From: Pseudomonadales bacterium
Lineage (GTDB): Bacteria > Pseudomonadota > Gammaproteobacteria > Pseudomonadales > Azotimanducaceae
Direction of reading: 5' to 3'
NCBI GenBank assembly: GCA_022822135.1
Contig: JAJECH010000018.1
Location: forward strand, 62,001-126,000
DNA: 64,000 nt
Positions 38,227-47,273 of the stretch are shown here, in pieces; the stretch's first letter is position 1, and every line of letters starts with the position of its first letter. A program made the position numbers and the translations under genes. The notes beneath the pieces were generated by a model, which was not told where the DNA came from, made no database searches, and saw only the letters and a list, made by a program, of their open reading frames with translations.

Positions 38227-38309
38227 GAACGATCAACTGAGAAACTGTAGTGCACAATGATGTCGAAGAACTCTCCTGGCCTTCGCCAAGCACCGAACGG
38301 TAAGCGGCC

Positions 38310-38504
38310 TTACCGATGTATTGTTGAGTGGGGCGAATCTACTATTTTCTTATCCACCTTGCGATGCATTGATACAAGGCAAACAATCATCACAACAGCA
38401 ATTGAAAAACAGAAAATCGCTGAAAGAAAGTCGTTTTCTCCCCACTCCGCAATCCCGATCGCCGCCATGACAAAAGCAAGAAGCCAAAGGAAAAGATATC
38501 GCAT
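38310..38504 (-). CDS. Small two-helix membrane protein
   Basis: A 64-residue ORF with two hydrophobic helices (LFLWLLAFVMAAIGIA and FCFSIAVVMIVCLV), a short acidic loop (EWGEND) and a basic tail. It starts 9 bases after the stop of the His/Cys-rich secreted protein gene and is followed by a terminator, suggesting a two-gene unit. No recognised family and no strong ribosome site. Confidence 0.45.
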   Translation of the reverse strand: MRYLFLWLLAFVMAAIGIAEWGENDFLSAIFCFSIAVVMIVCLVSMHRKVDKKIVDSPHSTIHR

Positions 38505-38513
38505 AGCGACAGT

Positions 38514-39086
38514 CTATTCGCATTTTTCGAAGTTCTCGCCAATTATATAGTTGCCAGCGCCTATGCATGTGGCCACACATACCGCCTTTGTTTTTTGGTC
38601 GCGAACAGAATCACAAATCTCGGCACACTCAAGACCAATTCGCACAGCAGTAATCGCCCTAGTTTCTCCTTCCAATGCGCAGAATCTTTCTTTGAATTCC
38701 TCAGCGGAAGGTATCGTAGGCGGTGGCGCACATACGTATTGTGAGGGAAGCGGAAGAGGTCCGCCGGGTGCAACTTCAGGCATAGTTGGATACTCTCCCT
38801 CTGGACATGTTGGAAAAACATACAGGTTTAGGATAAAAGGTAATTCATCTTCGATGTTAGGTTCCGCAGTCGGGTTTGTCCCATCTGGAGGACCCCAAAA
38901 GTCATCCGGTGAGTTTGCATCCTCTGAGCTACCAGATTCCCTCGGGTTTTCGGGTTGTGCGGTGGGAGCGGGTTCGTCATGCTCATGTGGGTGTTCACTG
39001 TCATGTGCCTGAAGACTAGATAATCCCACAAACGAAATGACGATTACCACCATAAATAACCATGGTGCACGAGTTAAGTAGTTCAC
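38514..39086 (-). CDS. Secreted His-rich/Cys-rich protein
   Basis: A 190-residue exported protein, GTG start. Signal helix (WLFMVVIVISFVGLSSLQA), then the mature N-terminus HDSEHPHEHDEP, rich in His and acidic residues, a low-complexity Pro/Ser/Asn linker, and a C-terminal domain with eight Cys, including ECAEIC and AVCVATC. The pattern suggests metal binding or disulfide-stabilised structure outside the cytoplasm. I recognise no family. It is encoded in an accessory patch between a dead transposase and a recombinase. Confidence 0.7.
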   Translation of the reverse strand: MNYLTRAPWLFMVVIVISFVGLSSLQAHDSEHPHEHDEPAPTAQPENPRESGSSEDANSPDDFWGPPDGTNPTAEPNIEDELPFILNLYVFPTCPEGEYPTMPEVAPGGPLPLPSQYVCAPPPTIPSAEEFKERFCALEGETRAITAVRIGLECAEICDSVRDQKTKAVCVATCIGAGNYIIGENFEKCE

Positions 39087-39095
39087 GATGATTCT

Positions 39096-39114
39096 CCATC
39101 GTTAAAAACGATGG
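39096..39114 (-). promoter_or_regulatory. Hairpin overlapping the ribosome site of the secreted-protein gene
   Basis: Arms CCATCGTT and AACGATGG pair perfectly around a 3-base loop. On the minus strand the 3' arm ends in GG, the first half of the likely Shine-Dalgarno GGAG, 9 bases before the GTG start at 39086. On the plus strand the hairpin is followed by TTTT, so it could instead act as a plus-strand terminator. Confidence 0.45.
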
Positions 39115-39206
39115 TTTTGAAACACTGGAGGGGTTTACGAGCGCGAGTGTAGTGTGGACCCCGCTGGATCGTAGGCTAGGTAAGGGTTTAGAGGTAAATC
39201 GAGCGG

Positions 39207-39225
39207 TGCAACACGATAGGTTGCA
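39207..39225. repeat. Inverted repeat, possible operator
   Basis: Perfect 6-base arms TGCAAC and GTTGCA around a 7-base spacer, about 120 bases upstream of the secreted-protein start. The size suits a dimeric repressor; no regulator is known. Confidence 0.35.
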
Positions 39226-39412
39226 AAAATTAGGCTAAAAACTGAATTAGAAGATTCTGCTACTTTCTGTCGTTTTTGTCTACGAGAAGTGTGAAGTTTA
39301 TGTGTTAGAAATGCTAGTGTTTATATCAGTATATGTATTATTTTCGCGTTATTGCTGTACTAAAAACCATAGTTATTGTACGAAATGACAAACGCATTGC
39401 AAGTCACCATCT

Positions 39413-39437
39413 AGGAACCGCTTCAGAGCGCGTTCCT
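39413..39437. repeat. Inverted repeat upstream of serine recombinase
   Basis: Arms AGGAAC and GTTCCT, extended by CGC/GCG with one bulged base, lie about 75 bases before the recombinase ATG. Possible recombinase-binding site or hairpin. Confidence 0.3.
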
Positions 39438-39509
39438 GGGTAACACGGCACAATGTTTCCAAAAACAGGGTTGAAACACTCCAAAACTCAAGGTAGGTTT
39501 ATAGAACAC

Positions 39510-40145
39510 ATGAATCAAGTAATCGGATACGCACGGGTTAGCACACGCGATCAAAATCCTCAATCTCAGCTGGACCAGCTCAAGGAAGCTGGCTGCGAGA
39601 CGCTCTTTGTCGACCATGCATCGGGAAAAGACACACGTAATCGAACAGACCTGGGAAGGCTATTGAATCACGTGCGGAAAGGAGACGTCGTGGTGGTCAC
39701 ACAACTGGACCGCTTGTCGCGTTCGTTGATGGACTTGCTGAACTTGGTCGACCGCTTGGGGAAGCTTGGGGTCCAACTGCGGTCACTCAAGGAGCCGTTC
39801 GATACCACGACCCGAAATGGAAAACTGAGCTTTCACATCATGGGTGTGTTGGCAGAGTATGAGCGTGATCGAATTCGCGAGCGAACCTCGGAAGGATTGA
39901 AGTCGGCGAGAGCTCGAGGTCGTGTTGGCGGTCGACCGCGAAGTCTTAATGAAAAGCAGGAAACATTGATCCGGCACATGCGTAAGCACGGAGACAGCAT
40001 GCGGGAGATTGCTCGAACGTTTAACGTATCAGTCGGTACGATCAGGCGAGCCTTAGATCGGCATTCGGAATCAAATGGAACAGTCGAAGTAAATGATTCT
40101 TCCACAACCGATTGTGACGAATCTCACGTTGAGCAGAGAGATTAG
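39510..40145 (+). CDS. Serine recombinase (resolvase/invertase family)
   Basis: A 211-residue small serine recombinase. I use the ATG at 39510, where the domain starts (MNQVIGYARVSTRDQNPQSQ, with the nucleophilic Ser), not the earlier open frame from 39453. Later motifs are LDRLSRSLMDLL, GVLAEYERDRIRERT, and a C-terminal helix-turn-helix (MREIARTFNVSVGTIRRAL). The length is intact and catalytic residues are present. No transposase of Tn3 type is adjacent, so its target is unclear. Confidence 0.92.
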   Translation: MNQVIGYARVSTRDQNPQSQLDQLKEAGCETLFVDHASGKDTRNRTDLGRLLNHVRKGDVVVVTQLDRLSRSLMDLLNLVDRLGKLGVQLRSLKEPFDTTTRNGKLSFHIMGVLAEYERDRIRERTSEGLKSARARGRVGGRPRSLNEKQETLIRHMRKHGDSMREIARTFNVSVGTIRRALDRHSESNGTVEVNDSSTTDCDESHVEQRD

Positions 40146-40272
40146 CTAGCCATTTGAAGCCTCGGTCATCTCTAGTTCAACGCACTGGTGTTGAAAGCCG
40201 GTTCCGATTGACTCTATCGCGGATATCGAATTCGCTAAAATCGCTTGTCCAATTTCAGATGAGAAAAGCCGC

Positions 40273-41553
40273 GTGAAATTTGGCATCTTCTACGAGCACC
40301 AATTGCCAAGACCTTGGAACGACGGTGACGAACAAAAGTTATTCAATGACGCCCTTGAGCAAGTTGAAGTCGCTGACCGACTAGGCATTGACTACGCTTG
40401 GGAGGTAGAGCACCACTTCCTTGAAGAATACAGTCATTCGTCCGCACCGGAAGTCTTCTTAGCAGCGTGTTCGCAACGTACGAAGAACATTCGCCTGGGT
40501 CACGGTATCCGACAAGTGATACCCCAGTACAACCATCCAGCACGAACAGCCGAAGTGATCGCAACACTTGACCTAGTTTCGAATGGCCGTGTTGATTTTG
40601 GTACCGGAGAGTCGTCTGCTGAGTTGGAGCTCGGTGGATTCCAAATTCCAGTTCACATGAAGCGGAAGATCTTTATGGAATCTGTCGAGCAGATTGCCAA
40701 CATGCTCGCGATGGATCCTTACCCCGGTTACAAAGGGCAGTTCTTCGAAATGCCTTGTCGCAATATCGTGCCAAAGCCGGTGCAGCGACCTCATCCCCCA
40801 CTCTGGGTTGCATGCTCGCAACGGGAGACTATCCGTATGGCAGCGCGGCTAGGGATCGGAGCACTGACGTTTGCTTTCGTTGATCCAGCGGAAGCAACGG
40901 AATGGGTCGAAGAGTACTACAGCATCATCAAATCGGAAGAGTGTGTCCCAATTGGTCATGCGATCAATCCGAACATCTGTATGGTCTCGAGCTTCTCCTG
41001 TCATCATGACCGCGAAACGGCGATAAAGCGCGGATTGAACGGTTTTGAGTTTTTCGGATTTGCACTCGGTAGCTTGTATGCATTTGGTGAACACAAGCCC
41101 GGACGAACTGACCTATGGAAACAGTTTGAAGCAACGCGGATGACAAAGATCGAAACGCTTGACATCACCGAATCGCTAGTGGGTAGTCAAGGTGGCATAG
41201 GTACACCTGACGATCTACGCGAGCACTTGCTGAAATTCGAGAAATGCAACGTCGATCAAGTCACGTTTATTCAGCAAGCCGGTCGAAATAAGCACGAGCA
41301 CATCTGTGAGTCGTTGGAGATCTTCGCGACAGAGGTGATGCCAGAATTCAAAGATCGTGCAGAAGAGCGTGAGCGAAAGAAAATGGAAGAGCTGGCGCCG
41401 TATCTCGAACAAGCCATGGAACGTAAGATCGCGATGCGTGACCTCAACGATGACGAGATTCCGACCTTCGTGTCACTTGGACGCAAAGTGAGCGAAGAGT
41501 CGGCGAAAGAAGAGTCAATCTACGAGGAGCCTCAGCAGCAAGCCGCTGGTTAA
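40273..41553 (+). CDS. LLM-class flavin-dependent monooxygenase
   Basis: A 426-residue luciferase-like monooxygenase. The GTG start gives MKFGIFYEHQ; typical features follow: EVEHHFLEEYSHSSAPEVFL, RVDFGTGESS, and PHPPLWVACSQRETI. Such enzymes use reduced flavin to oxidise aldehydes, amines or organosulfur compounds. The C-terminal 60 residues are charged and helical, longer than in many members. No flavin reductase is adjacent. Confidence 0.9.
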   Translation: MKFGIFYEHQLPRPWNDGDEQKLFNDALEQVEVADRLGIDYAWEVEHHFLEEYSHSSAPEVFLAACSQRTKNIRLGHGIRQVIPQYNHPARTAEVIATLDLVSNGRVDFGTGESSAELELGGFQIPVHMKRKIFMESVEQIANMLAMDPYPGYKGQFFEMPCRNIVPKPVQRPHPPLWVACSQRETIRMAARLGIGALTFAFVDPAEATEWVEEYYSIIKSEECVPIGHAINPNICMVSSFSCHHDRETAIKRGLNGFEFFGFALGSLYAFGEHKPGRTDLWKQFEATRMTKIETLDITESLVGSQGGIGTPDDLREHLLKFEKCNVDQVTFIQQAGRNKHEHICESLEIFATEVMPEFKDRAEERERKKMEELAPYLEQAMERKIAMRDLNDDEIPTFVSLGRKVSEESAKEESIYEEPQQQAAG

Positions 41554-41597
41554 GCAGTTTGTGACCATACGTTAGAAAACGCTTAGCTACTTTAATA

Positions 41598-41633
41598 ACG
41601 TTCAAGCGCCACCGATCCTTGGCGCTTGAACGT
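41598..41633 (+). terminator. Probable terminator after the LLM monooxygenase gene
   Basis: A perfect 13-base-pair inverted repeat (ACGTTCAAGCGCC and its complement) with a 10-base loop lies 45 bases after the stop. The following CTTCCTC is T-rich but not a classical U-tract. Confidence 0.6.
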
Positions 41634-41735
41634 CTTCCTCGAATTGAACTTACTTATCTATTAACTGTTTAACTTTCTGACGCAACGTACTTTGATATTT
41701 GTGCGGCGTCACTATCAGTTCAATCGAGTAAGGAA

Positions 41736-42668
41736 ATGCGTAAGTCAGCGTTTATCGTCTGTTCAATTCTTCTCGCGTTCTCGATTTCCGCAGCCCAAGA
41801 GGATTGGGAAAGCGCGGTTGACGAGATTCGCGATGAGCTCCGAAAAAGCATGGAGGAGATAGAAGCACTCAAAGAGAGATTGCAAGAAGACGGCTTACCA
41901 TCTTTTCGCGGTCTGGACTCGTTCGGTACGCAAGACGGTGCTTCACTCGGAATCTTGGTCACGGAGGGTAACGATCAACGTTTAGTCATCGTTGGGTTTA
42001 CCCGTCAATCGAACGCTCGAGAAAGTGGAGTTCAAGAAGGCGATGTGCTGATCGCCATCGACGCCCAAGACCTCACTGGTGACTCAGCCACCGCACCAAC
42101 GGTGATCGAATACCTCGAATCCATCGAGCCAGGCGAGGAAGTCATCTTATCGGTGGAACGAGGAGACGAAGAACTGCAATATACGGTTGAAACGCAATCC
42201 CCGCGCATGTTCGACTGGATCGAACGTCGGTTTGGTGGACGCGACGATCTTCCCGGTTTTAGCTTCCGACATAACGATCGTGATCGAGCAGATGTGTGGA
42301 TCGATCGTTTGCCTCGCATCGAATGGGATCGATCGCGTTCAAATGACGGTGACGTGCAGGTCACCGATCTAAATTCGGACTTAGGCAGCTATTTCGGCGT
42401 CGAATCCGGTGTACTCGTGTTGAAAGCAGGAAAGGAAAGTTCGCTAGAAGCCGGAGACGTGATCGTCGCCGTCGGCGATCAACCCGTCGGAAATTCTGAC
42501 GAACTTCATGAGCAACTTAAGGACGGCAGCGGTTCGGTTACTGTTCAACGAGATGGTAAAACAATTGAGTTGTCAATCGATGAAACACTCGACGGTTTAC
42601 GCCTTGAACGTGAAGTCAGGATCTTCTCTCGTCGATCAGACAATCCAACAGATAGGCGAATATGGTAG
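41736..42668 (+). CDS. Secreted tandem-PDZ protein
   Basis: A 310-residue exported protein. Signal peptide (cleavage near FSISAA-QED), an acidic coiled coil (about 22-50), PDZ1 (about 68-150, GVQEGDVLIAIDAQD), an Arg/Asp-rich linker, and PDZ2 (about 215-285, LEAGDVIVAVGDQPV). No protease domain is present, so it is not a DegP-type enzyme. It may scaffold or regulate periplasmic proteases; this is inference. Confidence 0.8.
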   Translation: MRKSAFIVCSILLAFSISAAQEDWESAVDEIRDELRKSMEEIEALKERLQEDGLPSFRGLDSFGTQDGASLGILVTEGNDQRLVIVGFTRQSNARESGVQEGDVLIAIDAQDLTGDSATAPTVIEYLESIEPGEEVILSVERGDEELQYTVETQSPRMFDWIERRFGGRDDLPGFSFRHNDRDRADVWIDRLPRIEWDRSRSNDGDVQVTDLNSDLGSYFGVESGVLVLKAGKESSLEAGDVIVAVGDQPVGNSDELHEQLKDGSGSVTVQRDGKTIELSIDETLDGLRLEREVRIFSRRSDNPTDRRIW

Positions 42669-42723
42669 GTCTTGACCAGTTCTCATCCACACGGAGAAAA
42701 ACGGTTTAGATTTGCACCTCAAT

Positions 42724-44586
42724 TCAAGCATCCGAGGATAGAGCTACCCACTCTTCTTCCATAACTTCGAGCTTCTTTCGTCTTCGCCCGTATTTCGCGA
42801 AGATTGTTTGAAGCTCGTTGTTGTCGATTTTTCCTAGAGCTTCGGAATCAGCCAACAAATCTGACAGTTCATTCAACTCCCTTTGGAGTTGGTGTATTGA
42901 TTCTTCGAGCTCGTTTCTTCGACGATCGTTTTCTCGACGACTCTCACGTTCAATTGCACGCTCCCGTCGAAGTTCTTTCCGAGATCTATTCACGGAGCGG
43001 CGTTTCGGCGAGTCGACCTCAACCGAACGCGCGACCAATGCTTCATAGTCGTCCAAATCACCCATGAAATGTGTGATTGCACCATCCCGAACCAGCCAGA
43101 ATTCGTCCGCACATTCTCGTAGCAATTGTTGATCGTGCGCGACCATCAGCACAGCACCTTCGTATTGGTTTAACGCCGAGGTCAGCGCTTCGCGCATTTC
43201 GAGGTCAAGGTGGTTTGTTGGTTCATCAAGCACCAACAGGGATGGCTTGTGACGCGTAATGAGCGCGAGCACCAGCCGAGCCTTTTCGCCACCACTAAAC
43301 GACGAGACAGGGCGAAAAATGTCGTCGCCGTGAAAACCCCAATATCCAAGGAAATTACGGGCTTGTTGAGTCAATACAGACCCGTCAGCGATCACGTGAT
43401 CGTACGCACACATCGTTTCGTCAAGCAGCTCAAGCTGGTGCTGCGCGAAATAGCCAATCGTCGTATGCATCCCGTTCTGACGAGAACCATCAAGTAGATC
43501 CAATTCACCCGCCAAAGACTTTAGGAATGTGCTCTTGCCGGCACCATTTAAACCCAGTAAAGCGATTCGATCACCTGGATATATTCGTTCAGTAACGTTG
43601 GTTAGAACGACATGCTCGCCGTATCCGAGCGATGCGTCATCGATTGAAAGCATGGGTCGATCCATCTTTCCCGGTGCTTCAATCGAAAATTTGTACGGGG
43701 AGAGCGCGCGAAGAGGTGCTGTCGCACTCATTTTCTCAAGCATCTTCACGCGACTTTGAACCTGTTTAGCTTTCGACGAGTAGGTTCGAAAGCGGTCGAT
43801 GAACGCTTGAACACGCTTTCGTTCCTTCTCCTGCTGTTCAAACACCTTGCCTTCGTATTCAAGGCGTTCGGCCGCTTGGCGTTCATATGACGAATAGCCA
43901 CCTTGGTACATCACACCATTTTTGCGCTCAAGATGGAGAACCTCGTCAACGGTTTGATCAAGGAATTCGCGGTCGTGCGATACACATAACATCGTTCCTT
44001 GATATCGCGAAAGCCACTTCTGCAACCAGACCGTAGCCTCTAGATCAAGGTGGTTCGTCGGTTCGTCCAGGAGCATCAACTCCGACGGTTGACTGAGTGT
44101 TTGCGCGAGATTGAGACGGATTCTCCATCCACCTGAAAACGCACTGTACGGTTTGTGGAACTCGTCCGCGCTGAATCCCAACCCAGCTAGGATCATGCCT
44201 GCTTGCGCTTCTGCTTGAAATCCGCCAAGTGCGCCGTAGGTGTCAAACAAATCTGCGTACGCGTGCATGTCGTCACGTGCTTCAGCATCTCGGATTTGCT
44301 TCTCAACCTTGCGCAATTCACGGTTTCCATCGACCACGAAACTCAATGCGGGTCGATCCGACTCAGGCATGTCTTGTCGCAACCACGCAATCCGCCAACG
44401 CTCGGGCACTACGACTTCGCCTTCGTTTGGAATGTAAACGTGACGAATCAAATTAAAAATCGTCGACTTTCCGATCCCATTTCGGCCGATGACACCAACT
44501 CTATGGCCAGTGTGGATTACGAACGAAAGATCCTCGAAGAGGAACTCTTCATCGAATCCGAACCAAATGTGGTTCAGTTGAATCAT
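42724..44586 (-). CDS. ABC-F family ATPase (YheS-like)
   Basis: A 620-residue soluble ABC-F protein with two ATPase domains: Walker A GRNGIGKST and GLNGAGKST, signatures FSGGWRIRLNLAQ and FSGGEKARLVLA. Between them is the charged linker (KRVQAFIDRFRTYSSKAKQ) that reaches into the ribosomal E site. A C-terminal coiled coil (about 530-610) follows. The N-terminus MIQLNHIWFGF resembles YheS. It acts on stalled ribosomes, not as a transporter. 17 bases downstream of dsbB. Confidence 0.92.
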   Translation of the reverse strand: MIQLNHIWFGFDEEFLFEDLSFVIHTGHRVGVIGRNGIGKSTIFNLIRHVYIPNEGEVVVPERWRIAWLRQDMPESDRPALSFVVDGNRELRKVEKQIRDAEARDDMHAYADLFDTYGALGGFQAEAQAGMILAGLGFSADEFHKPYSAFSGGWRIRLNLAQTLSQPSELMLLDEPTNHLDLEATVWLQKWLSRYQGTMLCVSHDREFLDQTVDEVLHLERKNGVMYQGGYSSYERQAAERLEYEGKVFEQQEKERKRVQAFIDRFRTYSSKAKQVQSRVKMLEKMSATAPLRALSPYKFSIEAPGKMDRPMLSIDDASLGYGEHVVLTNVTERIYPGDRIALLGLNGAGKSTFLKSLAGELDLLDGSRQNGMHTTIGYFAQHQLELLDETMCAYDHVIADGSVLTQQARNFLGYWGFHGDDIFRPVSSFSGGEKARLVLALITRHKPSLLVLDEPTNHLDLEMREALTSALNQYEGAVLMVAHDQQLLRECADEFWLVRDGAITHFMGDLDDYEALVARSVEVDSPKRRSVNRSRKELRRERAIERESRRENDRRRNELEESIHQLQRELNELSDLLADSEALGKIDNNELQTIFAKYGRRRKKLEVMEEEWVALSSDA

Positions 44587-44603
44587 CGTGAGTAGAGCGT
44601 ACC

Positions 44604-45077
44604 TTAGCCCGACGTTCTTGATCTGAGATGCATAACGAGCATAGTCAGCAAGATCAGAAATCCAGCCAGCGCTAAAAAAGGAATGACTGAAGGTTCAGCA
44701 CAGTCACCTGACCCCATTAACATCGTTCTCACGATACTCGAAAACGGATACTCATTCGCAATCAAGAAATCAATACCCGGACCGCAATTGGCTGACGCGC
44801 CAGGTACGTACATGATCCAAAGCTGTCTAAACGCTACGACACATCCAGCAAACCAAAATAGTGCTGCGACAACGGGATATGTCAACGGTGCGCGTTGATG
44901 TAGGAGTGCAACTGCAATCACGAGCACGCCGCACGCCATGAAAAGACGTTGCGTCATGCACAGTGAACACGCGCTAATCTGAATCAGGAGGGCAGCAGCC
45001 AGGAACACACTCCCGGAAAACAAGATCGCAAGTAACCAGTCTCTATCGGTCAAACGCAACAACCAAGCTACCTTCAT
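44604..45077 (-). CDS. dsbB: Disulfide bond formation protein B
   Basis: DsbB reoxidises DsbA and passes electrons to quinone. The 157-residue four-helix membrane protein has the first periplasmic Cys pair as ACSLCMTQR (Cys37, Cys40) and the second pair at Cys98 (NCGPG) and Cys126 (GDC). It overlaps acpH by 4 bases. No dsbA lies nearby; dsbD is at the right end of the window. Confidence 0.92.
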   Translation of the reverse strand: MKVAWLLRLTDRDWLLAILFSGSVFLAAALLIQISACSLCMTQRLFMACGVLVIAVALLHQRAPLTYPVVAALFWFAGCVVAFRQLWIMYVPGASANCGPGIDFLIANEYPFSSIVRTMLMGSGDCAEPSVIPFLALAGFLILLTMLVMHLRSRTSG

Positions 45078-45664
45078 GGCATAGAACTCGTTTCAGCGAA
45101 CCATGCGGATGTGACATCCTGCAAATCCTGGAAATAAGCTTCAAAGTCTTCTCTAAAGCCGATTTCGTTCTCTCGTAATTGACGCGCCAGATTCTGTTCC
45201 ATGTCGGTGAAGCGCAAGCGCTTGAGAATTCGCACCATGATGTCCTCAACAACCTCAAGCTGCGAATAACGTGCTAGTAAGTCAGTACGCTGCATGTGCT
45301 CATAAAAACGACGTGCGGACACCGGTACCTCAAATCGTTCGATGGCGTCATAGCAGCTTTGGGTGAACTCCAGAAGTTCCCCGGTACCAAACTCTTCCCA
45401 GTGTTTAGCAAATACGTGATCTGCCATTAGGTCGAGCAATATCGGTGCAGGACGACGTAATTCCGCACCAAATCGGTGATAGGTGGTTCGCATACTAGGT
45501 AATCGGTTGCTCTGTACGTCAATGTGTCGGTGTAGCAACAATCCTCGTTTGAGATCTGGGGGAATGTCATCTTCGAGGGTCCCCTTTATGAAATCGCCTA
45601 GAAACCCTCCTGCTTGCAATCCAGGATCAGCTCGGCCAAGCCAACAGTGCAGTAGGTAGTTCAT
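45074..45664 (-). CDS. acpH: ACP phosphodiesterase
   Basis: AcpH removes the phosphopantetheine arm from acyl carrier protein. The 196-residue protein matches the family: MNYLLHCWLG, GGFLGDFIKGTL, LLLHRHIDVQSNRLPSMR, and APILLDLMADHVFAKHW. It lies between gshA and dsbB with 4-base overlaps on both sides, giving a tightly coupled three-gene set. Confidence 0.9.
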   Translation of the reverse strand: MNYLLHCWLGRADPGLQAGGFLGDFIKGTLEDDIPPDLKRGLLLHRHIDVQSNRLPSMRTTYHRFGAELRRPAPILLDLMADHVFAKHWEEFGTGELLEFTQSCYDAIERFEVPVSARRFYEHMQRTDLLARYSQLEVVEDIMVRILKRLRFTDMEQNLARQLRENEIGFREDFEAYFQDLQDVTSAWFAETSSMP

Positions 45665-47223
45665 GATCCTTCGCGGAGCGACAGATAGTCTGCTAGATAC
45701 GCCTCGAATGGCATCTCATCTGATGCCTCTATCGCTTCTCGATCATGTACCGACTGACGCGCTAGGTCGGCAAAATATGACTGTTGCTGATTGGACAAGC
45801 TGGTCTGCATCATGGTCTCATGGTGCTCAAAAGCTAGTTCTAAACCAAGTGATGCAAAAGGTTGAGCGCGATCAACCATTAGACGATGCAGTTTCGCGGA
45901 CGGCGTAAGCGAAACATCCGTTACTTTCTCGATCTGCCGCGTAACCAGCGATTGGCTATCGCGTTTGCCGCTCGCGTCATCCAGGAGTGCCCCGATCTCG
46001 CGACACTCTTCGAGTATCTCCTGAGCCCAGCTCACTAATTTGCGCGAACCATCAGGCGCCGCCAATTCCAGCTCAGGGTCGCGACCACTGAGAACCGTCT
46101 TCCTCTGATTGTCCAAATTGCGTACGGATTGTGCTGCGGATTCACCTTCGTTCGGGACCAGAAGCGAATGCAGCAGAAACACGTCCATAAATTTCGCAGT
46201 GTCGACGTTGATCCCTAATGGTTCGAAAGGATCGGCGTCGAGACACCTCACTTCGACATATTCGATACCTCGCCGTCGCAAAGCAACCAATGCGCGTTCA
46301 CCAGGTTGAGCTTTTCGCTTCGCGCGGATTGTCGCGTAGAGTTCGGCTTCTACCTGCAGAAGCGCGTCCGTTAACTGCTTGTACGCGTCCCCATCGCGAG
46401 TTCCGATCGCCTCGTAAGGCGGATGTGTTCGTGTCAGAGCCGGTATCATCGAATCAATGAACTCAGGCAGCGAGTCATATACGACGCGGTGGTGGCTCTG
46501 TTCCTCGCTTTGGTAACCCAATGGACCCATGCGTAGCGAAGTCGCGAACGGCAGGTAACAGGTGCTCGCGTCCAAGTGATCGAGGTTATGTTCTTTGTTT
46601 CGTAAGAACGAAACACATACAGCCGGCGACGCACCAAACAGATAAATCAAGAGCCAGCTGTTTTTTCTGAAGTTGCGGATGAGACGTAAGTAGCCTTCAT
46701 TTCTTGCGGCTTGGTCCGAAGATGTACCGTCGATCTTCGCAAGCACATTCCAGATAGCTTCCGGAATCGAGTAGTTGTAATGAATACCTGATATGGTCTG
46801 CATCACACGGCCGTAACGATAACCTAACCCTTCGCGGTATATCTCTTTAAACCGTGCAGGATTTGAACGACCATAACGCGCAACTGGAATAGCGTCGTCA
46901 TTCGAAATACCACAGGGCATCGACGCCGGCCACAAAAGTTCTTCGTCAAGCTGATGATGGATAAACGTATGGATGTCCGCTAGTTCCTGCATGCACGATT
47001 CAACACTCTGATGCACACCTGTGATCAACTCAAGCTGTGCTTCACTGAAATCCGTCGTAATCGAGGGATGGGTAAGCGGTGAGCCGAATGCTTTTGGGTG
47101 TGCAGTCTGCGCTAGGGAACCAGACGGCGTGATTCGCAAGGCTTCGCGTTCGATGCCATGGTTGAATTGGGTGAGAGCGGGATTGCCCTGCAATCCACGC
47201 ATTCTGAGTTCAAGACTCGACAA
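45661..47223 (-). CDS. gshA: Glutamate-cysteine ligase
   Basis: It catalyses the first step of glutathione synthesis. The 520-residue protein is of the proteobacterial GshA type (GIEREALRI, THPSITTDFSEAQLELIT, SGIHYNYSIPEA, YVEVRCLDADPFEPLGI). Coupled to acpH and dsbB by overlapping ends, putting thiol-redox genes in one transcript. Confidence 0.96.
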   Translation of the reverse strand: MSSLELRMRGLQGNPALTQFNHGIEREALRITPSGSLAQTAHPKAFGSPLTHPSITTDFSEAQLELITGVHQSVESCMQELADIHTFIHHQLDEELLWPASMPCGISNDDAIPVARYGRSNPARFKEIYREGLGYRYGRVMQTISGIHYNYSIPEAIWNVLAKIDGTSSDQAARNEGYLRLIRNFRKNSWLLIYLFGASPAVCVSFLRNKEHNLDHLDASTCYLPFATSLRMGPLGYQSEEQSHHRVVYDSLPEFIDSMIPALTRTHPPYEAIGTRDGDAYKQLTDALLQVEAELYATIRAKRKAQPGERALVALRRRGIEYVEVRCLDADPFEPLGINVDTAKFMDVFLLHSLLVPNEGESAAQSVRNLDNQRKTVLSGRDPELELAAPDGSRKLVSWAQEILEECREIGALLDDASGKRDSQSLVTRQIEKVTDVSLTPSAKLHRLMVDRAQPFASLGLELAFEHHETMMQTSLSNQQQSYFADLARQSVHDREAIEASDEMPFEAYLADYLSLREGS

Positions 47224-47253
47224 TGTACGTATACGTGCGAACTAGCTAAGGGA

Positions 47254-47268
47254 GGCCCCGAAGGGGCG
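47254..47268 (-). terminator. Weak hairpin between pckA and gshA
   Basis: A short hairpin with GCCCC/GGGGC arms and a 3-base loop sits 6 bases after the pckA stop. No U-tract follows on the minus strand, so termination is doubtful. Confidence 0.35.
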
Positions 47269-47273
47269 CGCTG

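Larger units (their letters stand above)
39119..39509 (+). other. A/T-rich non-coding region upstream of the recombinase
   Basis: Nearly 400 bases, more A/T-rich than its surroundings, with no gene. It contains an inverted repeat TGCAAC-N7-GTTGCA (39207-39225) and another pair of arms AGGAAC/GTTCCT (39413-39437). It must hold the divergent promoters of the secreted-protein unit and the recombinase, and possibly the recombinase's crossover site. Confidence 0.5.

Noticed and set aside
38257-38550. Plus-strand ORF of 97 codons
   Set aside because: Antisense to the small membrane protein and the secreted-protein gene, without a ribosome site or family.
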